Source of the DNA: Halobacteriales archaeon YIM A00010
GTDB taxonomy: Archaea > Halobacteriota > Halobacteria > Halobacteriales > Haloarculaceae
Length of the DNA: 64,000 nucleotides
Direction: 5' to 3'
Assembly: GCA_025041175.1 (NCBI GenBank)
Contig: JAKCFJ010000001.1
Location: 124,001 to 188,000, forward strand
Shown here one piece after another: positions 60,021 through 64,000 of this stretch. The notes under the pieces were generated by a model. That model worked only from the letters and a program-made list of their open reading frames with translations, ran no database searches and was not told the DNA's origin. Position 1 is the stretch's first letter; each line of letters opens with the position of its first letter. The position numbers were made by a program, and so were the translations under genes.

Positions 60021-61442
60021 TCACTCCTCAGTATCGCGCTCGAGCGCGTCAACGACATTGGCGAGCGTGAACAGCCGGAGATTACCACGGTCTTCGGCAG
60101 CTTCTTCGACGGACGATTTGAACCCCGAGCGGCTGAACAACGCGTATTCGTACGTCGGATCGTCGCCCGATGGTGGTGTCCAGTCGACTGCCTGCGCATT
60201 GTCTTCCAGCGTGGCGAGCACGTCGTAGCCGAGGGGTGCGTTCGTGAACTTCGCTTCGCCGACGAGCAGCGTCGTTTCGTTTGTGGGTGCGACGACATCG
60301 ATTTCCTGTCCCTTGTACCACCATTGGCTGGGCAGCTGTGTGAACGTGTATCCACTGTACAGTTCCGGGAGCGCAGCGTGACAGAGCGTTTCGAACGTCT
60401 CGCTAACGAAATCAGGGAGTTCCGGCTCGATGAGATCCTCGTATGCGCGGTCTCCGTAGAGTTCGTACTGCCCGCTACGTCCGTACAGATATTTGAAATA
60501 AAACTGGAAAACGGGATCACGAATGCGGTACCGGGTCCGTTTGCTTCGCGCGGGGTCGGTGAGTGCTGGGTAATGTTTTTCGATGATATGTAGGGTTTCC
60601 AGTCGGTCGAAGTAGTACGATGTTTTCGTCGTCTCGATCCCTGCCCCCTGTGAAATTTCGTTACGTTTCCGGTTGCCGCTCGCCATCGATTCCAGCACCG
60701 AGAAATACGTGTTCACGTCCGTGAGTTCCATCTGGAGCACCGTCTCGGGCTCTGTGTGGAGCGGGCCATCGGGATCACACAACAACCGCCAGATGTTTTC
60801 TCCGAGTGATCGTGACGCATCGAGCGGTGTGAGATATCGCGGCGTTCCCCCGAAAACGCCGTACACGAACACGCGGTCTTCCCGATCGTATCCCGGTACG
60901 AACTCCTGTACGGCTCGAAACGGGAACGATGTCAGTTCGAGTCGGCCGTTCGGTGTCTGTGAAACTCGACCGTAGAGCGGTGCACCGCCATCGAAGACGT
61001 GTGTATGAATCATCCCGATCGCGGACCCGGTGAGTACGAGCGTGGATTGACTCTGTTCTACTCCCGTATCCCACAGGTGCTGAATGATCGAGGGTAATCC
61101 CTGGTTCGATTCGATGAGATACGGGAATTCATCGATAATGATGATCGCATCTCGCTCGACGAGATACGAGAGTAGTGGTTCCCATTCTTCTTTGACCGAA
61201 GTAATATCCGGGTAGGTCGTCGCGGCTGCCTCGGCAAAGCGGCGTAGCTGTGTGGCTGGCGTTCCTTGGACAGCCTGATAGTACACTGCGCCATCGTAGT
61301 CGGCAATGGACCGACGCACAAGCTCGCTCTTCCCGATCTGTCGTCGTCCATAGACGACCGCCAGCTCCGCAGAATCGCTCTCATAGAGCGACTGTAACCG
61401 GGTGAGCTCTTCGGTCCGGTTAACGAACTTCTCCATACCCAT
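60021..61442 (-). CDS. Archaeal STAND-like ATPase with C-terminal DUF234 nuclease-like domain
   Basis: A 473-residue protein. N-terminal P-loop: AVVYGRRQIGKSELVRR (Walker A), AIIIIDEFPYLIESN (Walker B), LTGSAIGM (sensor). A winged-helix region follows (EISQGAGIETTKTSYYFDRL). The C-terminal DUF234 part contains QWWYKGQEIDVVAP and TTLLVGEAKFTNAPL, the D-x(n)-E-x-K pattern of PD-(D/E)XK nucleases. Such ATPases are common in archaea and often mobile; their role is unclear, defence being one idea. Three 15-bp direct repeats stand upstream. MEKF at 61436 is an alternative start. Confidence 0.85.
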   Translation of the reverse strand: MGMEKFVNRTEELTRLQSLYESDSAELAVVYGRRQIGKSELVRRSIADYDGAVYYQAVQGTPATQLRRFAEAAATTYPDITSVKEEWEPLLSYLVERDAIIIIDEFPYLIESNQGLPSIIQHLWDTGVEQSQSTLVLTGSAIGMIHTHVFDGGAPLYGRVSQTPNGRLELTSFPFRAVQEFVPGYDREDRVFVYGVFGGTPRYLTPLDASRSLGENIWRLLCDPDGPLHTEPETVLQMELTDVNTYFSVLESMASGNRKRNEISQGAGIETTKTSYYFDRLETLHIIEKHYPALTDPARSKRTRYRIRDPVFQFYFKYLYGRSGQYELYGDRAYEDLIEPELPDFVSETFETLCHAALPELYSGYTFTQLPSQWWYKGQEIDVVAPTNETTLLVGEAKFTNAPLGYDVLATLEDNAQAVDWTPPSGDDPTYEYALFSRSGFKSSVEEAAEDRGNLRLFTLANVVDALERDTEE

Positions 61443-61480
61443 CGTAGTAGCCGAACGAACGTATACTCCTCGGTATTAAA

Positions 61481-61525
61481 GTTGAGATTATAATAGTTGA
61501 GACTATAATAGTTGAGACTATAATC
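61481..61525 (-). repeat. Three tandem 15-bp repeats upstream of the ATPase gene
   Basis: Read on the plus strand the units are GTTGAGATTATAATA, GTTGAGACTATAATA and GTTGAGACTATAATC (61481-61495, 61496-61510, 61511-61525). They start 38 bp upstream of the ATPase start codon, next to the minus-strand TATA-like CTTTAATACC. A 15-bp period, about one and a half DNA turns, suits cooperative binding of a regulator. Confidence 0.7.
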
Positions 61526-61685
61526 TCCCCCTTGGTGCCCCAGTATAACAGTAGAAAGACTAGTTCTCGTTGCCGACCAACTGCAAGCTCTTCATACTTC
61601 CCAGGATGATTCATCTGCAGAAACCCACGGAGATCGCGCTTGTTGCTCGGAACCACCCCACTTAGCGATTCGCTACCAATAGTTA

Positions 61686-61704
61686 AACAAATTTGAAATT
61701 TGTT
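61686..61704. promoter_or_regulatory. Perfect 19-bp palindrome upstream of the MFS gene
   Basis: AACAAATTT-G-AAATTTGTT has perfect 9-bp arms. Its right end lies 25 bp before the ATG at 61730, at the position of the core promoter. A dimeric repressor controlling the exporter is the simplest reading; no regulator gene of clear fit is adjacent. Confidence 0.5.
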
Positions 61705-61729
61705 GTGTGCTACTCTGTGAAACACCAGC

Positions 61730-62917
61730 ATGTACACGGGCGTTCGGACAGACAAACTTCCGGCATCGCCGCTGCTCAAATACTACGCGTTCGAGGCGAC
61801 CCGGCGGGCCGATTTCAGCGTCCCGATCTTCGTGTTGTTTTTCACGTCTCGCGGGCTGTCGCTCGCGGAGGTCGGGGTTCTGGAGGCGCTATTCACGGTG
61901 GTCGTGCTCGTCTGCGAGACACCGACGGGATATCTGGGCGATCGGATCGGACGGCGGTGGTGTCTCGTCGTGGGGACGCTCCTGTCCGCGCTCGGCTCGC
62001 TGGCGTTCGTGCTCGCCCACTCGTTCATCACGTTCGCGGCGATCATCGGGCTGCGGGCGATCGCCTCGACGTTCACGTCCGGCACGCAGGAAGCGTGGCT
62101 GTACGAGACCCTGGAGATGGAAGACGGGAGCGATCGGTTCGCCCACCACGCGGGGCGTGCGGCTGCTCTCGGTGCGTTCGTTCAGGGCGGGGCCGCCGTG
62201 CTCGGTGGCGTGCTCTACGCGTTCGATCCCGTGTTGCCGTGGCTGCTGGAGGGAGCGGTCGCCGCCAGCGGCGCGCTGATCGTTTGGACCGTTCCCGAGC
62301 CGGATCGAGCGGGGACCGACGCCGAACGGCTCGGTCCCGCCCGCGCGCTCGCAACTACTCGGGAAGCGCTCTCGACCCGTGGGCTGGGCGTGCTGGTCGG
62401 ATACACAGCGGTATTGTTCGGGGTGGGCAACACGCTCGAGATGTACGTCCAGCCCGTGAGTACCGCGGTCTTGGCCGTTCCACCCGCCAGGATCGGGCTG
62501 CTGTACGCGGGGTTCACGGTGGTCACTGCGGTGCTCACGGCCAAATCAGGATGGCTCGAATCCCGCGTCGGCATCCGGCGCTGGTTCACCGTCGCGGTGC
62601 CGCTGTTAGGGATTGTGCTTGTGGGAACCGCGTTCGTCCCGTTGCTCGCGCTGGTGGCGTTCGTGCTGACTCGCGGGATCGTGGCCGCGTCGCGCCCCCT
62701 GTTTGGGCAGTACGTCAACGACCGGATCGGCTCCGAGAGTCGGGCGACCGTTCTCAGCGCGGCCGGGACCGTCCGGTCGCTCGCCACGGCACCGCTGAAC
62801 GTGCTCGGTGGAGCACTCACCGGGATCACATCGCTCACGATCGGAATGAGCGTGCTCGGCATCGTGTTGCTCGCGTGTTCGGTGCTGGCCATCGCGGCGT
62901 GGAAACGGGAACAGTAG
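61730..62917 (+). CDS. MFS transporter (drug-efflux type)
   Basis: A 395-residue transporter with twelve hydrophobic segments. The loop-2/3 signature is seen as GYLGDRIGRRWCLVVG, repeated more loosely in the second half (LESRVGIRRWFTVAVP). LLKYYAFEATRRADFSVPIF is typical of an archaeal/bacterial subgroup of exporters. Substrate unknown. A perfect palindrome lies in its promoter, suggesting inducible control. Confidence 0.85.
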   Translation: MYTGVRTDKLPASPLLKYYAFEATRRADFSVPIFVLFFTSRGLSLAEVGVLEALFTVVVLVCETPTGYLGDRIGRRWCLVVGTLLSALGSLAFVLAHSFITFAAIIGLRAIASTFTSGTQEAWLYETLEMEDGSDRFAHHAGRAAALGAFVQGGAAVLGGVLYAFDPVLPWLLEGAVAASGALIVWTVPEPDRAGTDAERLGPARALATTREALSTRGLGVLVGYTAVLFGVGNTLEMYVQPVSTAVLAVPPARIGLLYAGFTVVTAVLTAKSGWLESRVGIRRWFTVAVPLLGIVLVGTAFVPLLALVAFVLTRGIVAASRPLFGQYVNDRIGSESRATVLSAAGTVRSLATAPLNVLGGALTGITSLTIGMSVLGIVLLACSVLAIAAWKREQ

Positions 62918-63037
62918 AACGGAGCGAGCGACCGTTTTGTAACCGTGTTGGTGTTCGGAGTGCTGACAGCGGGGGTTGCGGATGCGAGGGTGGCCCCGTT
63001 ACTGTTATCGAACGAGCTTTTCATCTGACCAATAAAT

Positions 63038-63181
63038 AACTTTATAACTCATCGGGGAGCCAACGATAGATGAGAACGCCAGTGACGCCGTGGGGCGTGT
63101 GCGTTCGTATTGAACGCGCCGGGTGATGGGACCACCCGACGCTGGGGTTCTCAGACCGCGAGAACACCCCATGCTTGGGGA
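63038..63181 (+). ncRNA. Possible structured RNA or 5' leader with consecutive hairpins
   Basis: A TATA-like ACTTTATAA (~63038-63046) is followed by a run of perfect or near-perfect stems: ACGCC/GGCGT (63085-63098), GCGTTC/GAACGC (63101-63117), CGGGTG/CACCCG (63120-63138), GGGGTTCTC with GAGAACACCCC (63144-63169, one bulged A) and an alternative CCCC/GGGG (63167-63180) that would break the previous stem. An ATG (63171) lies in the last loop. I recognise no known RNA family, so the type is tentative. Confidence 0.45.
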
Positions 63182-63317
63182 TGAATCAGAGACATGTAAC
63201 GGTGTCGAATCGTATAAGAAATATGAACAGTGTCCGCGCTGTCGTGTGTGTGGTCGGCCGGTTCGTACGCGTCTCGACCACCGGATGGGCTGCCCGCTGG
63301 GACGGTGGTGGCGATGA
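63171..63317 (+). CDS. Small Cys-rich (zinc-finger-like) protein
   Basis: A 48-residue frame: acidic start MLGDESETCNGVES, then QCPRCRVCGRP and DHRMGCPLGRWWR. Four to five Cys and one His could bind zinc, as in the many tiny haloarchaeal zinc-finger proteins. Its stop overlaps the next ATG by 4 bp (ATGA), a coupling often seen between true genes. A TATA-like GTATAAG at ~63212 inside the frame could instead drive the next gene alone, so reality of this gene is uncertain. Confidence 0.45.
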   Translation: MLGDESETCNGVESYKKYEQCPRCRVCGRPVRTRLDHRMGCPLGRWWR

Positions 63318-63880
63318 GTTTGCCACTGTTTCAGTTCCGCGACCGGCGGGGAGAGGTACTGAACCTCTCGGCCATCGAGGATCGAGACGTGGTATCGAAA
63401 GCCGAACTGTATCACATCGTGGACGTGGCGGAGGGAGTCTGGTGTCGGCCATGCCAATCCACTGGTTGTGCCCACGCCACTCAGATCGAACAGGTGTTAG
63501 CCACCGCCGGGCTTGCTACCACACCGGGCGGCTACGACGAACTCCCCGGTATTGCGCGGTTCACGCGCTATGTCGCCACCGGTGAGACGGTGATCGAATG
63601 CTGGTTCGACAACGGCGCGTGCGTGCGCTTTCACGAACAGCGCGATGGTGACGTGATGCAGTCCGTGTTCACGCCCGACGACGCACGCGAACCGGCCGAG
63701 ATCACCGAGAAACCCGACGCCGACAGCGCTCCGGCCTGTCTTGTCGACACGCTGGTAACCTACTGCCAGTACCGACAGCGCGGGGATCTGGATGGCTTGC
63801 GCCAGCGTTTCCCCGAGCTGGCACGCGTCGTGGGTGAGGAGGCCGCTGGGGACGCCCAAACGACCGCCGAGAATCCGTAG
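63314..63880 (+). CDS. Conserved-looking acidic protein of unknown function
   Basis: A 188-residue protein beginning MSLPLFQFRDRRGEV. One part carries three Cys near each other (GVWCRPCQSTGCAHATQ), another ECWFDNGACVRFHEQ, and the last 60 residues are acidic and helical (YCQYRQRGDLDGLRQRFPEL). No family recognised. It overlaps the possible zinc-finger gene by 4 bp. A GGC-T7 tract at ~63943-63956 may terminate it. Confidence 0.6.
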   Translation: MSLPLFQFRDRRGEVLNLSAIEDRDVVSKAELYHIVDVAEGVWCRPCQSTGCAHATQIEQVLATAGLATTPGGYDELPGIARFTRYVATGETVIECWFDNGACVRFHEQRDGDVMQSVFTPDDAREPAEITEKPDADSAPACLVDTLVTYCQYRQRGDLDGLRQRFPELARVVGEEAAGDAQTTAENP

Positions 63881-63977
63881 CGAGCGGTCGCGGTGCGGTG
63901 TGGGGCGTGACCGACTGTCCCACGAGCGCAGTTCCCGCGAGCGGCTTTTTTTGCCTCCCGACTCCCGATATGGTAGT

Positions 63978-64000
63978 ATGGCAACGAGCACGGCGACGTG
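63978..64000 (+). CDS. Start of a gene cut by the window edge
   Basis: The ATG at 63978 opens the frame MATSTAT, which continues beyond the window. Another ATG nine bases upstream is in the same frame region. Too short to identify. Confidence 0.25.

Noticed and set aside
1-64000. CRISPR arrays, prophage structural genes, replication-origin repeats and complete insertion sequences.
   Set aside because: No regularly spaced repeats, capsid/terminase-like proteins, Orc1/Cdc6 gene with ORB repeats, or transposase genes were found.

Overview
The window is chromosomal DNA from a halophilic archaeon (class Halobacteria). The support is a GC-rich genome with strongly acidic proteins, archaeal information-processing genes (TFB, thermosome, LonB, family X polymerase with a PHP domain, NreA, archaeal-type RNase P RNA), many haloarchaea-restricted small proteins (DUF5788, DUF5789, DUF5791, DUF7123 and DUF7108 types), lipobox or twin-arginine secreted proteins, and start codons that often lie about 25-30 nt after a TATA-like box, as in leaderless haloarchaeal transcripts. 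I cannot name the genus.

Layout. 1-5.0 kb: end of a cupredoxin/sugar-dehydrogenase fusion, dihydroorotase, a lipoate-ligase-like protein, an M23-like protein and a PaaI thioesterase. 5.1-6.6 kb: an accessory patch with a regulator/TumE-like toxin pair, a thioesterase remnant and a palindromic repeat. 6.6-15.5 kb: metabolic and membrane genes, including two tandem HELTH-motif lipoproteins, NhaC and nicotinate phosphoribosyltransferase. 15.7-18.3 kb: an AT-richer patch with a large secreted protein built like a polymorphic toxin. 18.4-26 kb: RNase P RNA, a matrixin-like lipoprotein, metG, and an NfeD/SPFH membrane module with one decayed SPFH copy. 26-36 kb: regulators, TRAM protein, archaetidylserine synthase type enzyme, YkgJ protein, methyltransferase, glycosyltransferase, thermosome, SAM hydrolase and nadM. 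36-41 kb: lonB, a CPBP protease and a secreted chymotrypsin-like protease. 41-50 kb: polX, a PIN/HTH pair, nreA, tfb, rnhA, ppa. 50-57.3 kb: a membrane glycoconjugate cluster. 57.4-64 kb: small conserved genes, an orphan AbrB antitoxin, a STAND-like ATPase, an MFS exporter and a strongly structured intergenic segment.

How genes work together. The most coherent undescribed set is 50.2-57.3 kb: a UbiA enzyme of the polyprenyl-phosphate phosphoribosyltransferase type, a PHP phosphoesterase, a flippase-like membrane protein, an extended SDR epimerase, a GT-C-type membrane protein and an alkaline-phosphatase-superfamily enzyme. By analogy with mycobacterial decaprenyl-phospho-arabinose synthesis this could make and use a polyprenyl-phospho-pentose donor; that is inference. 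NfeD and SPFH proteins form the usual membrane-scaffold pair. SAM hydrolase and nadM lie in tandem and both act in adenine-nucleotide metabolism.

Small mobile or palindromic DNA is frequent: four copies of one ~97-bp inverted-repeat element, two of a different 110-bp element (one supplies the stop codon of a gene), and two related hairpin inserts lying in frame inside genes. No tRNA, rRNA 16S/23S/5S, CRISPR array or complete insertion sequence was seen.
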